Made by a program: the position numbers and the translations under genes
Shown: piece after piece, positions 54,216-64,000 of the stretch
How the letters are laid out: every line of letters starts with the position of its first letter
Position numbering within the stretch: position 1 is the first letter of the stretch
Notes under the pieces: model-generated
Seen by the model: only the letters and a program-made list of their open reading frames with translations
Database searches by the model: none
What the model was told of the DNA's origin: nothing
Origin: [Erwinia] mediterraneensis
GTDB lineage: Bacteria > Pseudomonadota > Gammaproteobacteria > Enterobacterales > Enterobacteriaceae
DNA length: 64,000 nucleotides
Assembly (NCBI RefSeq): GCF_900604315.1
Contig: NZ_LR026978.1
Span: 1,044,688 to 1,108,687 of the forward strand
Reading direction: 5' to 3'

Positions 54216-54369
54216 ATGTGGCGCATTTTCGGGCTCTGGCAGAAAAATGTTTGTTCACAATTTCAGCTTTAAACTTTTAACCATATGAAAAAGAAGGTTT
54301 ATTTTCTTTAAGCCTGGCGTGGCGGGCATATTGTTTGATTGTTAGCGGCTGATTGTTCAAAGTTTGGCC

Positions 54370-54405
54370 TTTCATCTTCGTAAAAAAATGCGTAATATAC
54401 GCCGC
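54370..54405 (+). promoter_or_regulatory. dusB-fis promoter
   Basis: TTTCAT (-35, 54370-54375) and TAATAT (-10, 54393-54398) have a 17-base spacer. The discriminator ACGCCGCC that follows is G+C-rich, as at the E. coli fis promoter, which is stringently controlled and growth-phase dependent. The expected start is near 54405, about 30 bases before dusB. Confidence 0.7.
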
Positions 54406-54434
54406 CTTGCGAACAGATAGGGTCACTTCTTTTC

Positions 54435-55400
54435 ATGCGCATCGGACAATACCAGCTTCGTAATCGATTGATAGCTGCGCCTATGGCCGGAGTTACAGAC
54501 AGGCCGTTTCGCACGCTCTGTTTCGAGAACGGCGCCGGGATGACTGTCTCCGAGATGATGTCGTCGAACCCTGAAGTGTGGGCAAGCGACAAATCCCGTT
54601 TGCGTATGGTTCATAGTGATGAGCCCGGGATTCGCGCCGTGCAGATTGCCGGTTGCGATCCTGATGAGATGGCTGCGGCGGCCAGAATTAATGTAGATTC
54701 CGGCGCGCAGGTTATCGATATCAACATGGGCTGCCCGGCCAAAAAAGTGAATCGTAAGATGGCAGGCTCGGCGTTACTGCAGTATCCGCAGCTGGTAGAG
54801 TCGATTCTTACCGCCGTGGTTAATGCTGTGGATGTGCCTGTTACGCTGAAGATTCGCACCGGCTGGGATACTGAACATCGTAATTGTGTAGAAATTGCCC
54901 AATTGGCTGAACGTTGTGGGATTCAGGCTCTGACCATTCATGGACGCACCCGCGCCTGCTTGTTTCAGGGAGAAGCTGAGTACGACAGCATTCGGACAGT
55001 TAAGCAGAACGTTTCCATTCCGATTATCGCGAACGGAGACATTACTGACCCGCACAAAGCCAGGGCAGTGCTCGACTATACGGGGGCTGATGCTCTGATG
55101 ATAGGTCGCGCTGCTCAGGGAAGACCGTGGATCTTCCGGGAAATCCAGCATTATCTGGACACAGGGGAGCTGCTGGCGCCAAAGCCTCTGGCTGAGGTTA
55201 AGCACATGCTGATCGGACATATACGGGAACTGCATGACTTTTACGGTCAGCGCAAGGGATACCGTATTGCCCGAAAACACGTTTCCTGGTATTTGCAGGA
55301 AAATGCCCCTGACGACCAGTTTCGGCGCACATTCAACGCCATTGAGGATGCCAGCGAACAGCTGGAGGCGTTGGAGGCATACTTCGAAAATCTTGCGTAA
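54435..55400 (+). CDS. dusB: tRNA-dihydrouridine synthase DusB
   Basis: DusB is an FMN enzyme that reduces uridine (position 17 in E. coli) in the tRNA D-loop. The 321-residue protein has the E. coli length: a TIM barrel (about 1-240) with catalytic C100 in [11 protein letters not shown], the phosphate-binding GRAAQGRPW and [14 protein letters not shown] stretches, then the helical tRNA-binding domain. It is the first gene of the dusB-fis operon; fis begins 24 bases later. Confidence 0.97.
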   Translation: MRIGQYQLRNRLIAAPMAGVTDRPFRTLCFENGAGMTVSEMMSSNPEVWASDKSRLRMVHSDEPGIRAVQIAGCDPDEMAAAARINVDSGAQVIDINMGCPAKKVNRKMAGSALLQYPQLVESILTAVVNAVDVPVTLKIRTGWDTEHRNCVEIAQLAERCGIQALTIHGRTRACLFQGEAEYDSIRTVKQNVSIPIIANGDITDPHKARAVLDYTGADALMIGRAAQGRPWIFREIQHYLDTGELLAPKPLAEVKHMLIGHIRELHDFYGQRKGYRIARKHVSWYLQENAPDDQFRRTFNAIEDASEQLEALEAYFENLA

Positions 55401-55424
55401 ACGAAATAAAGAGCTGAAAGAACT

Positions 55425-55721
55425 ATGTTCGAACAACGCGTAAATTCTGACGTACTGACCGTATCTACCGTTAACTCACAGGATCAGGTGACCCAAAAGC
55501 CACTGCGTGATTCGGTTAAACAGGCACTGAAGAACTATTTTGCTCAACTGAACGGTCAGGATGTCAATGACCTGTATGAGCTGGTACTGGCTGAAGTCGA
55601 GCAGCCTTTGTTGGACATGGTGATGCAGTATACCCGTGGCAACCAGACCCGTGCGGCGCTGATGATGGGCATTAACCGCGGTACGCTGCGTAAAAAACTG
55701 AAAAAATATGGCATGAACTGA
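55425..55721 (+). CDS. fis: Nucleoid-associated protein Fis
   Basis: Fis is a homodimeric DNA-bending protein that activates rRNA promoters, aids site-specific recombination and organises the nucleoid. The 98-residue sequence appears identical to the E. coli protein as I recall it: beta-hairpin arm (about 10-27), dimer helices, and the C-terminal helix-turn-helix [20 protein letters not shown] (about 73-92). It is cotranscribed with dusB and closed by a strong terminator. Confidence 0.99.
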
Positions 55722-55742
55722 TTCTGGTTCAGGCCGCTAATG

Positions 55743-55771
55743 ACGCCAGCCTCCGGGCTGGCGTTTTTTTT
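55743..55771 (+). terminator. Rho-independent terminator of dusB-fis
   Basis: ACGCCAGC (55743-55750) pairs with GCTGGCGT (55757-55764) around CTCCGG, with a run of eight T residues. It starts 22 bases after the fis stop. Confidence 0.92.
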
Positions 55772-56010
55772 GTTAAATTATTCTTTTCAACCCGAACGGG
55801 TGCCTCATCGCTCTTTCCCGGCATAACGCTACCGGCACCGGCTTTTTTTGCCGTTATATGCTTCTCAATTCGCCTGCTCTGTAACGCCTCTCACCGCTTT
55901 CCGCGCATCTCCGCCTGTTAACGGCACTCCTCTTCTGTCGCGAGCGGAACAGCGCTTACACGCCATTTCATGGACGCTCGCTCACACCCCTTTCTGATAA
56001 TAGAAGTTTT

Positions 56011-56057
56011 TGCACTATTTGTGATCGGGTCGACTCGCCTTGCGTGCTTTTGGTGCG
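56011..56057. promoter_or_regulatory. Two NtrC-like sites upstream of aapJ
   Basis: TGCACTATTTGTGATCG (56011-56027) has a perfect left half of the NtrC site TGCACY-N5-RGTGCA. TGCGTGCTTTTGGTGCG (56041-56057) has a nearly perfect right half (GGTGC). Each matches about 8 of 12 positions. Their centres are near -139 and -109 from the predicted sigma54 start, the spacing of the enhancer pair at E. coli glnA. Confidence 0.6.
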
Positions 56058-56130
56058 CGATAGTAAGCATGATTGCTAGTTACGTCAGTGTATTAAGAGA
56101 TATTTTTAACCTATTCAGGATGATTTGCAC

Positions 56131-56147
56131 CTGGCATTGTTTTTGCA
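56131..56147 (+). promoter_or_regulatory. sigma54 promoter of aapJQMP
   Basis: CTGGCATTGTTTTTGCA carries the -24 GG (56133-56134) and -12 GC (56145-56146) with exactly ten bases between, and matches the consensus TGGCAC-N5-TTGCA with one mismatch. The expected start is near 56158, giving an 84-base leader. The E. coli orthologue yhdWXYZ belongs to the nitrogen-limitation (Ntr) regulon. Confidence 0.82.
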
Positions 56148-56241
56148 ATGTCGTAGCTGGCTTACGCCAAAGACAGAAAAAATGCTTATCAAAAGCGCAT
56201 AACACAACATCACAACACGATTTCGTCACACAGGATGCTTT

Positions 56242-57267
56242 ATGAAAAAGATGATGCTTTCTACTCTGGTCGCGGCAGCTGCTCTGCTGGCGGTTGCACA
56301 GCAGGCGCATGCCGGCACAACCCTGGATGCCATTAAAAAGAAAGGTTTCGTACAGTGTGGTATCAGTGATGGGCTGCCGGGCTTCTCTTATGCCGATGCC
56401 AGCGGTAAGTTTACCGGCCTTGACGTTGATGTCTGCCGGGCAACCGCTGCCGCCCTTTTTGGCGATGCGACCAAAGTAAAATATACCCCGCTGACCGCGA
56501 AAGAGCGCTTTACGGCTCTGCAGTCAGGTGAAGTCGATATCCTCTCTCGTAACACGACCTGGACCTCTTCACGCGATGGCGGCATGGGTTTCCTGTTTGC
56601 AGGCGTTAACTATTATGACGGCATTGGCTTTCTGACCCATCAGAAAGCGGGACTGAAAAGCGCTAAAGAACTGGATGGCGCAACGGTCTGTATTCAGGCT
56701 GGCACCGATACCGAACTGAACGTGGCGGATTTTTTTAAAGCCAACAAAATGCAATATACGCCGGTGACCTTCGACCGTTCTGACGAATCCGCCAAGGCGC
56801 TGGATAGCGGCCGCTGTGATACTCTGGCTTCTGACCAGTCCCAGCTCTATGCGCTGCGTATCAAGCTGGGTAAACCCGATGAGTTTATCGTCCTGCCTGA
56901 AGTGATTTCAAAAGAGCCGCTGGGGCCAGTGGTACGTCGTGGCGATGATGACTGGTTCACCGTGGTGAAATGGTCCTTCTATGCCATGCTGAACGCCGAA
57001 GAGATGGGTATCAACTCGAAGAATGTTGATGAGATGACGGCTAAACCCACCACGCCCGATATGGCTCACCTGCTGGGCGCAGAAGGCGACTTTGGTAAAG
57101 ATCTCAAGCTTGATAACAAATGGGCTTACAACATCATCAAACAGGTCGGTAACTACCAGGAAAGCTTTGATCGCAACGTCGGTAAAGACAGTCCGCTGAA
57201 AATTGCCCGTGGCCAGAACGCCCTGTGGAAAGATGGCGGTATCCAGTACGCCCCGCCGGTACGCTAA
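56242..57267 (+). CDS. aapJ: AapJ/YhdW, general L-amino-acid ABC transporter substrate-binding protein
   Basis: This periplasmic binding protein takes up a broad range of L-amino acids. The 341-residue protein has a signal peptide (1-24, cleavage after AHA), then the SBP_bac_3 fold: GFVQCGISDGLPGFSYAD and the amino-acid-binding LSRNTTWTSSRD region. It is the first gene of a four-gene operon matching rhizobial aapJQMP and E. coli yhdWXYZ. It is separated from aapQ by a stable hairpin. Confidence 0.94.
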   Translation: MKKMMLSTLVAAAALLAVAQQAHAGTTLDAIKKKGFVQCGISDGLPGFSYADASGKFTGLDVDVCRATAAALFGDATKVKYTPLTAKERFTALQSGEVDILSRNTTWTSSRDGGMGFLFAGVNYYDGIGFLTHQKAGLKSAKELDGATVCIQAGTDTELNVADFFKANKMQYTPVTFDRSDESAKALDSGRCDTLASDQSQLYALRIKLGKPDEFIVLPEVISKEPLGPVVRRGDDDWFTVVKWSFYAMLNAEEMGINSKNVDEMTAKPTTPDMAHLLGAEGDFGKDLKLDNKWAYNIIKQVGNYQESFDRNVGKDSPLKIARGQNALWKDGGIQYAPPVR

Positions 57268-57280
57268 TCACCCTCCAGAC

Positions 57281-57305
57281 CGGACACCGCATCAGGCGGT
57301 GTCCG
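57281..57305 (+). other. Intercistronic hairpin aapJ-aapQ
   Basis: CGGACACCGC (57281-57290) pairs perfectly with GCGGTGTCCG (57296-57305) around ATCAG, a 10-bp G+C-rich stem with no T-run. It starts 14 bases after the aapJ stop. Such structures protect upstream mRNA or cause partial termination, giving more binding protein than permease. Confidence 0.65.
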
Positions 57306-57334
57306 ACCAGCGTTTTCGTCATTGAGGTTCCATC

Positions 57335-58513
57335 ATGTCCCAACGCCCAACCGTAAAAAGGGATTTTTCATTTGGTAATCCTACGGTTCGCGCCTGGCTT
57401 TACCAGATCATGGCCATCATCGCGGTGCTCGCTGTGGTGGGTTATCTTATCCATAATACAGTAATCAATCTGGCCAACCGTGGCATCACCTCCGGTTTCG
57501 CTTTCCTTGAGCGCGGCGCCGGTTTCGGTATCGTTCAGCACCTGATTGATTACACGGAAGGCGATACCTATGCGCGCGTTTTTCTGGTGGGATTGACCAA
57601 TACTCTGCTGGTGTCCGCACTCTGTATCATTTTTGCCTCCGTTCTCGGTTTTTTTATTGGCCTGGCCCGTCTCTCCGATAACTGGCTGCTGCGCAAAATC
57701 TCCACCGTTTATATCGAGATTTTTCGTAATATTCCGCCGCTGCTCCAGATCTTCTTCTGGTATTTTGCTGTGCTGCGTAATCTGCCGGGTCCGCGTCAGG
57801 CGTTAAACGCTTTCGATCTGGCCTTTGTCAGTAATCGCGGCCTTTATATCCCCTGGCCACAATATGCCCCTGGTACCTGGCCTTTTATTATCGCCCTGGT
57901 GCTTGCGGTGCTGGGCACGGTTGCGCTGTTTCGTTATAACCGCAACCATCAGCTGAAAACCGGTCAGCTGCGCCGTACCTGGCCCGCCGCCCTGGCGATG
58001 CTGATAGTTTTCCCGCTGGTGGCCCATCTGACCGCGGGCGCGGCTATGCACTGGGATGTACCGACTCTGCGCGGATTTAACTTTCGCGGCGGCTTTGTCA
58101 TGATCCCTGAACTGGCGGCCTTAACCCTGGCGCTCTCTGTTTATACCTCTTCATTTATTGCTGAGGTTATCCGTGCCGGTATTCAGTCGGTTCCCCACGG
58201 ACAACATGAAGCGGCTCGCTCACTCGGCTTGCCTCACGCGATCGCGCTCCGTCAGGTGATTATTCCCCAGGCCATGCGCGTCATTATTCCGCCGCTGACC
58301 AGCCAGTACCTCAATATCGTTAAAAACTCCTCGCTCGCAGCAGCTATCGGTTATCCCGATATGGTGTCGCTGTTTGCCGGAACGGTGCTGAATCAGACCG
58401 GACAGGCCATTGAAACTATCGCGATTACCATGGGCGTCTACCTGGTGATCAGCCTGATAATTTCCCTGTTGATGAATATCTATAACCGCAAAATTGCGCT
58501 GGTTGAACGTTAA
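57335..58513 (+). CDS. aapQ: AapQ/YhdX, amino-acid ABC transporter permease
   Basis: The 392-residue HisM-type permease has about eight membrane helices. A large insert lies between the first part of the transmembrane domain and the C-terminal half, as usual for AapQ. The ABC-coupling motif is EVIRAGIQSVPHGQHEAARSLG (EAA loop, about 281-302). It pairs with AapM to form the channel. aapM begins 15 bases after it. Confidence 0.94.
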   Translation: MSQRPTVKRDFSFGNPTVRAWLYQIMAIIAVLAVVGYLIHNTVINLANRGITSGFAFLERGAGFGIVQHLIDYTEGDTYARVFLVGLTNTLLVSALCIIFASVLGFFIGLARLSDNWLLRKISTVYIEIFRNIPPLLQIFFWYFAVLRNLPGPRQALNAFDLAFVSNRGLYIPWPQYAPGTWPFIIALVLAVLGTVALFRYNRNHQLKTGQLRRTWPAALAMLIVFPLVAHLTAGAAMHWDVPTLRGFNFRGGFVMIPELAALTLALSVYTSSFIAEVIRAGIQSVPHGQHEAARSLGLPHAIALRQVIIPQAMRVIIPPLTSQYLNIVKNSSLAAAIGYPDMVSLFAGTVLNQTGQAIETIAITMGVYLVISLIISLLMNIYNRKIALVER

Positions 58514-58528
58514 GAGAACTCTATCCCT

Positions 58529-59629
58529 ATGACTGTTACTACTCATGAAACGTCACCCGTCCCCAGGTCACCGCTGACCAAAGCGGTCGTCTGGGCACAA
58601 AAGAATCTGTTCTCCAGCTGGTTCAACGCGTTACTGACGCTGTTCTGTCTGTGGATCATCTGGACACTGATACCGCCCGCGCTCAACTGGTTGCTGTTTC
58701 AGGCAAACTGGGTGGGCACCACACGTGCAGACTGCACCAGAGAAGGCGCCTGCTGGGTTTTTATCCATCAACGCTTCGGGCAGTTTATGTATGGCCTTTA
58801 TCCCCATGAACAGCGCTGGCGTATCAATCTTGCTCTGGTTATTGGGCTGCTGTCGATCATCCCGATGTTTATCAGGCAGCTGCCGCGGCGGGGACGCTAT
58901 ATCGCCTGCTGGGCGATTACTTACCCGTTCGTCGTCTGGCTGCTGCTCTATGGTTCTATGTTTGGCCTTGAGCATGTTGAAACCCGGCAGTGGGGCGGAC
59001 TGACGCTGACGCTGATTATCGCCTCTGTGGGTATAGCCGGTGCGCTGCCGCTGGGCATTTTGCTGGCGCTGGGGCGGCGTTCCCGTATGCCGGTAGTCCG
59101 GACTCTGTCGATTATCTTTATTGAGTTCTGGCGTGGCGTCCCGCTCATCACCGTGCTGTTTATGTCCTCGGTTATGCTGCCGCTGTTTATGGCCGAAGGC
59201 ACCACTATCGATAAGCTGGTACGGGCGCTGGTCGGCGTCATTTTGTTCCAGTCCGCCTATGTCGCTGAAGTGGTGCGCGGCGGCCTGCAGGCATTGCCGA
59301 AAGGGCAGTACGAAGCAGCTGAATCACTGGCGTTGGGCTACTGGAAAACCCAGGGCCTGGTAATTTTGCCGCAGGCGCTGAAGATGACCATTCCTGGTCT
59401 GGTTAATACCATTATCGCCCTGTTCAAAGATACCAGCCTGGTGATCATTATTGGTCTGTTTGATCTGTTCAGTAGCGTGCAACAGGCAACGGTTGATCCG
59501 GCCTGGCTGGGGATGTCGACCGAGGGGTATGTCTTCGCTGCGCTGATCTACTGGATCTTCTGTTTCAGCATGTCGCGCTACAGTCAGTATCTGGAAAAGC
59601 GCTTTCATACCGGGCGTAAATCGCATTGA
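58529..59629 (+). CDS. aapM: AapM/YhdY, amino-acid ABC transporter permease
   Basis: This 366-residue partner permease has an N-terminal helix (about 31-55), a Trp-rich periplasmic segment, further helices and the EAA loop [22 protein letters not shown] (about 248-269). E. coli YhdY is 367 residues. aapP begins nine bases after its stop. Confidence 0.94.
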   Translation: MTVTTHETSPVPRSPLTKAVVWAQKNLFSSWFNALLTLFCLWIIWTLIPPALNWLLFQANWVGTTRADCTREGACWVFIHQRFGQFMYGLYPHEQRWRINLALVIGLLSIIPMFIRQLPRRGRYIACWAITYPFVVWLLLYGSMFGLEHVETRQWGGLTLTLIIASVGIAGALPLGILLALGRRSRMPVVRTLSIIFIEFWRGVPLITVLFMSSVMLPLFMAEGTTIDKLVRALVGVILFQSAYVAEVVRGGLQALPKGQYEAAESLALGYWKTQGLVILPQALKMTIPGLVNTIIALFKDTSLVIIIGLFDLFSSVQQATVDPAWLGMSTEGYVFAALIYWIFCFSMSRYSQYLEKRFHTGRKSH

Positions 59630-59637
59630 GGCTTAAC

Positions 59638-60399
59638 ATGACACACACTTCTCACTCTTCTTCTGACGCTATGATGATTACGCTCGAAAACGTGAACAAA
59701 TGGTACGGGCAATTTCATGTGCTGAAAGACATTAATCTGCAGGTGAAGGCGCGTGAGCGCATTGTTCTCTGTGGCCCCTCCGGTTCTGGCAAATCCACGA
59801 CGATTCGCTGTATTAACCATCTGGAAGAGCATCAGCAGGGCCGGATTATCGTTGATGGCATTCCGCTGAATGATGATGTGCGTAATATCGAACGGGTAAG
59901 AACCGAAGTCGGCATGGTATTCCAGCACTTCAACCTGTTCCCCCATCTGACCGTGCTGCAGAACTGCACGCTGGCACCGTCATGGGTGCGGAAAATGCCA
60001 AAAAAGGCAGCGGAAGAACTGGCAATGCACTATCTGCAGCGGGTGCGTATTGCTGAGCATGCGCATAAATTTCCTGGCCAGCTTTCTGGCGGGCAGCAGC
60101 AGCGCGTGGCTATCGCCCGCTCACTCTGTATGAAGCCTAAAATTATGCTGTTTGATGAGCCCACTTCTGCCCTCGACCCAGAAATGGTCAAAGAAGTGCT
60201 GGATACCATGATTGGTCTGGCAGAAGACGGCATGACCATGTTGTGTGTGACGCATGAAATGGGTTTTGCCCGTACGGTCGCGGACCGGGTGATCTTTATG
60301 GATCGCGGCGAGATTGTGGAGATGGCACCACCTCAGGAGTTTTTTGCTAATCCCAAATCAGAACGTACGCGCGCTTTCCTCTCCCAGGTTATTCACTGA
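59638..60399 (+). CDS. aapP: AapP/YhdZ, amino-acid ABC transporter ATP-binding protein
   Basis: This cytoplasmic ATPase powers the Aap importer. With the ATG at 59638 it has 253 residues (E. coli YhdZ 252). It has Walker [11 protein letters not shown]-loop [12 protein letters not shown], signature LSGGQQQR, Walker [14 protein letters not shown] and the switch His in CVTHEMGF. An in-frame TTG at 59626 overlaps aapM and is less likely. Confidence 0.95.
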   Translation: MTHTSHSSSDAMMITLENVNKWYGQFHVLKDINLQVKARERIVLCGPSGSGKSTTIRCINHLEEHQQGRIIVDGIPLNDDVRNIERVRTEVGMVFQHFNLFPHLTVLQNCTLAPSWVRKMPKKAAEELAMHYLQRVRIAEHAHKFPGQLSGGQQQRVAIARSLCMKPKIMLFDEPTSALDPEMVKEVLDTMIGLAEDGMTMLCVTHEMGFARTVADRVIFMDRGEIVEMAPPQEFFANPKSERTRAFLSQVIH

Positions 60400-60413
60400 T
60401 ACCTGTTATCTCC

Positions 60414-60432
60414 CCCCGGTTTGATGCCGGGG
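60414..60432 (+). terminator. Weak hairpin after aapP
   Basis: CCCCGG (60414-60419) pairs with CCGGGG (60427-60432) around TTTGATG, 14 bases after the aapP stop. No T-run follows, so termination may be Rho-dependent or rely on the convergent rRNA terminator. Confidence 0.4.
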
Positions 60433-60571
60433 CTACCGTTTAGCCTCGTTGTACCAGATGCGGTGTGATTAGCCTGGCAGGGGATCCATACGGACAGAAA
60501 CGGGTGCAGCCGGAGTAAGCAAAGGCACAAAATCAGAGGATACAGCGCGCCAGTATCAGAAAACAAAGACG

Positions 60572-60599
60572 AAAAAGCCCCGTACTTGCGTACGGGGCT
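60572..60599 (-). terminator. rRNA operon terminator
   Basis: On the minus strand AGCCCCGTAC pairs with GTACGGGGCT around a GCAA tetraloop, followed by a run of T. This is the typical rrn T1-type terminator, 12 bases after the distal 5S gene. Confidence 0.92.
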
Positions 60600-60611
60600 C
60601 TGTCGGTTTGG

Positions 60612-60731
60612 TTGCCTGGCAGTTCCCTACTCTCGCATGGGGAGACCCCACACTACCATCGGCGCTACGGCGTTTCACTTCTGAGTTCGGCATGGGGTCA
60701 GGTGGGACCACCGCGCTCTGGCCGCCAGGCA
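60612..60731 (-). rRNA. 5S ribosomal RNA, distal copy (rrfF-like)
   Basis: The 120-base gene starts TGCCTGGCGGCCAGAGCGCG on the minus strand, with complementary ends TGCCTGGC and GCCAGGCA. It differs from the proximal copy at one internal position (CTGACCC here, CTGAACC there) and in the final base. It lies after tRNA-Thr, like E. coli rrfF. Confidence 0.97.
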
Positions 60732-60764
60732 AATTCTTTATTTGCCGAACTCATGCCATACTAC

Positions 60765-60840
60765 TGGTGCTGATACCCAGAGTCGAACTGGGGACCTCAC
60801 CCTTACCAAGGGTGCGCTCTACCAACTGAGCCATATCAGC
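60765..60840 (-). tRNA. thrV: tRNA-Thr (anticodon GGT)
   Basis: The 76-base cloverleaf GCTGATATGGCTCAGTTGGT... has anticodon GGT and an encoded CCA. It lies between the two 5S genes, exactly as thrV in E. coli rrnD. Confidence 0.97.
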
Positions 60841-60852
60841 ACACTAAATTGG

Positions 60853-60972
60853 ATGCCTGGCAGTTCCCTACTCTCGCATGGGGAGACCCCACACTACCAT
60901 CGGCGCTACGGCGTTTCACTTCTGAGTTCGGCATGGGTTCAGGTGGGACCACCGCGCTCTGGCCGCCAGGCA
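60853..60972 (-). rRNA. 5S ribosomal RNA, proximal copy (rrfD-like)
   Basis: The 120-base gene begins 90 bases downstream of the 23S 3' end. It ends ...GCCAGGCAT and carries CTGAACC where the distal copy has CTGACCC. Confidence 0.97.
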
Positions 60973-61062
60973 AATTCTGTTGTCGCGCCGCCCGCAGGCC
61001 GCACAACATATCCGGGTAACAAACTGAAAATCGCGTCTCTCATAAAACGCCTCTGGCGTTGT

Positions 61063-63964
<2,902 letters not shown>

Positions 63965-64000
63965 TCACAACCCACAGACGTTTCGCTGTCGCGACCCGTA
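63965..64000 (-). other. Start of the 16S-23S spacer
   Basis: These last 36 bases precede the 23S 5' end and belong to the internal transcribed spacer. No tRNA is visible before the window ends. Confidence 0.8.

Larger units (their letters stand above)
54096..54434. other. prmA-dusB intergenic region
   Basis: The 339-base gap contains the prmA terminator, then strongly A+T-rich DNA (54216-54365) typical of the Fis-bound region upstream of the dusB-fis promoter, and the promoter itself. I could not place individual Fis sites reliably. Confidence 0.6.
55772..56241. other. fis-aapJ intergenic region
   Basis: This 470-base gap has no convincing gene. An imperfect inverted repeat (GCATAACG at 55821-55828 against CGTTATATGC at 55852-55861) surrounds a CCGGC-T7 stretch. 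Nothing is recognised at 55862-56010. The NtrC-like sites and sigma54 promoter of aapJ fill the last 230 bases. In E. coli this interval contains yhdJ, yhdU, acrS and acrEF, absent here. Confidence 0.6.

Noticed and set aside
55821..55861. Inverted repeat around a CCGGC-T7 stretch after fis as a second terminator or small RNA
   Set aside because: The arms are imperfect and the T-run lies inside the loop rather than after the stem.

Overview
The window is ordinary backbone chromosome of a member of the Enterobacterales. Nearly every protein is collinear with an Escherichia coli orthologue (Fis matches the E. coli protein as I recall it over all 98 residues). Several departures point to the Erwiniaceae (Pantoea/Erwinia/Mixta type): msrPQ plus a type II dehydroquinase gene (aroQ) beside accBC, three tandem yhcN-like genes, and a two-LysM AmiB. 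Genus cannot be fixed from the sequence alone. I found no prophage, insertion sequence, integrase, CRISPR array or obvious foreign island.

Layout. (1) 1-24.8 kb matches the E. coli 94-95 minute region: aidB (cut by the window edge), the nsrR-rnr-rlmB operon, purA, yjeT, the hfq superoperon (nnr-tsaE-amiB-mutL-miaA-hfq-hflX-hflK-hflC) on the minus strand, then queG, three identical tRNA-Gly(GCC) genes, orn, rsgA, psd and mscM. Between queG and the tRNAs lies a DnaA-box cluster in the position of the E. coli datA locus. (2) 24.8-60.4 kb matches the 73-74 minute region: mdh/argR, yhcN x3, yhcO, a succinate-semialdehyde dehydrogenase-like gene, aaeXAB/aaeR, tldD, yhdP, rng, yhdE, mreBCD, csrD, msrPQ, aroQ, accBC, yhdT, panF, prmA, dusB-fis and the aapJQMP amino-acid ABC transporter. 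The join between mscM and mdh is a synteny breakpoint relative to E. coli. (3) 60.5-64 kb is the distal part of an rrnD-type rRNA operon on the minus strand: 23S, 5S, tRNA-Thr(GGU), 5S and terminator.

How it works together. The genes serve RNA decay and modification (Rnr, RlmB, Orn, RNase G, Hfq, MiaA, QueG, DusB), translation and ribosome assembly (RsgA, HflX, PrmA, rRNA, tRNA), envelope growth (AmiB, MreBCD, YhdP, Psd, MscM), membrane protein quality control (HflKC), redox and nitrosative stress (NsrR, MsrPQ, AidB), and core metabolism (PurA, Mdh, AccBC, AroQ). Regulatory signals readable in the DNA include a PurR-like box and promoter at purA, paired ARG boxes at argR, a sigmaS-like -10 at yhcN, a stringent-type promoter at dusB-fis, and a sigma54 promoter with two NtrC-like sites at about -139 and -109 upstream of aapJ.

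I did not find a convincing new multi-gene system. The observations most worth following are the datA-like cluster, the shortened iron-sulfur cysteine loop of NsrR, the yhcN triplication with its promoter, and several unassigned inverted repeats (aaeR/aaeX region, mreB leader, orn-tRNA gap).
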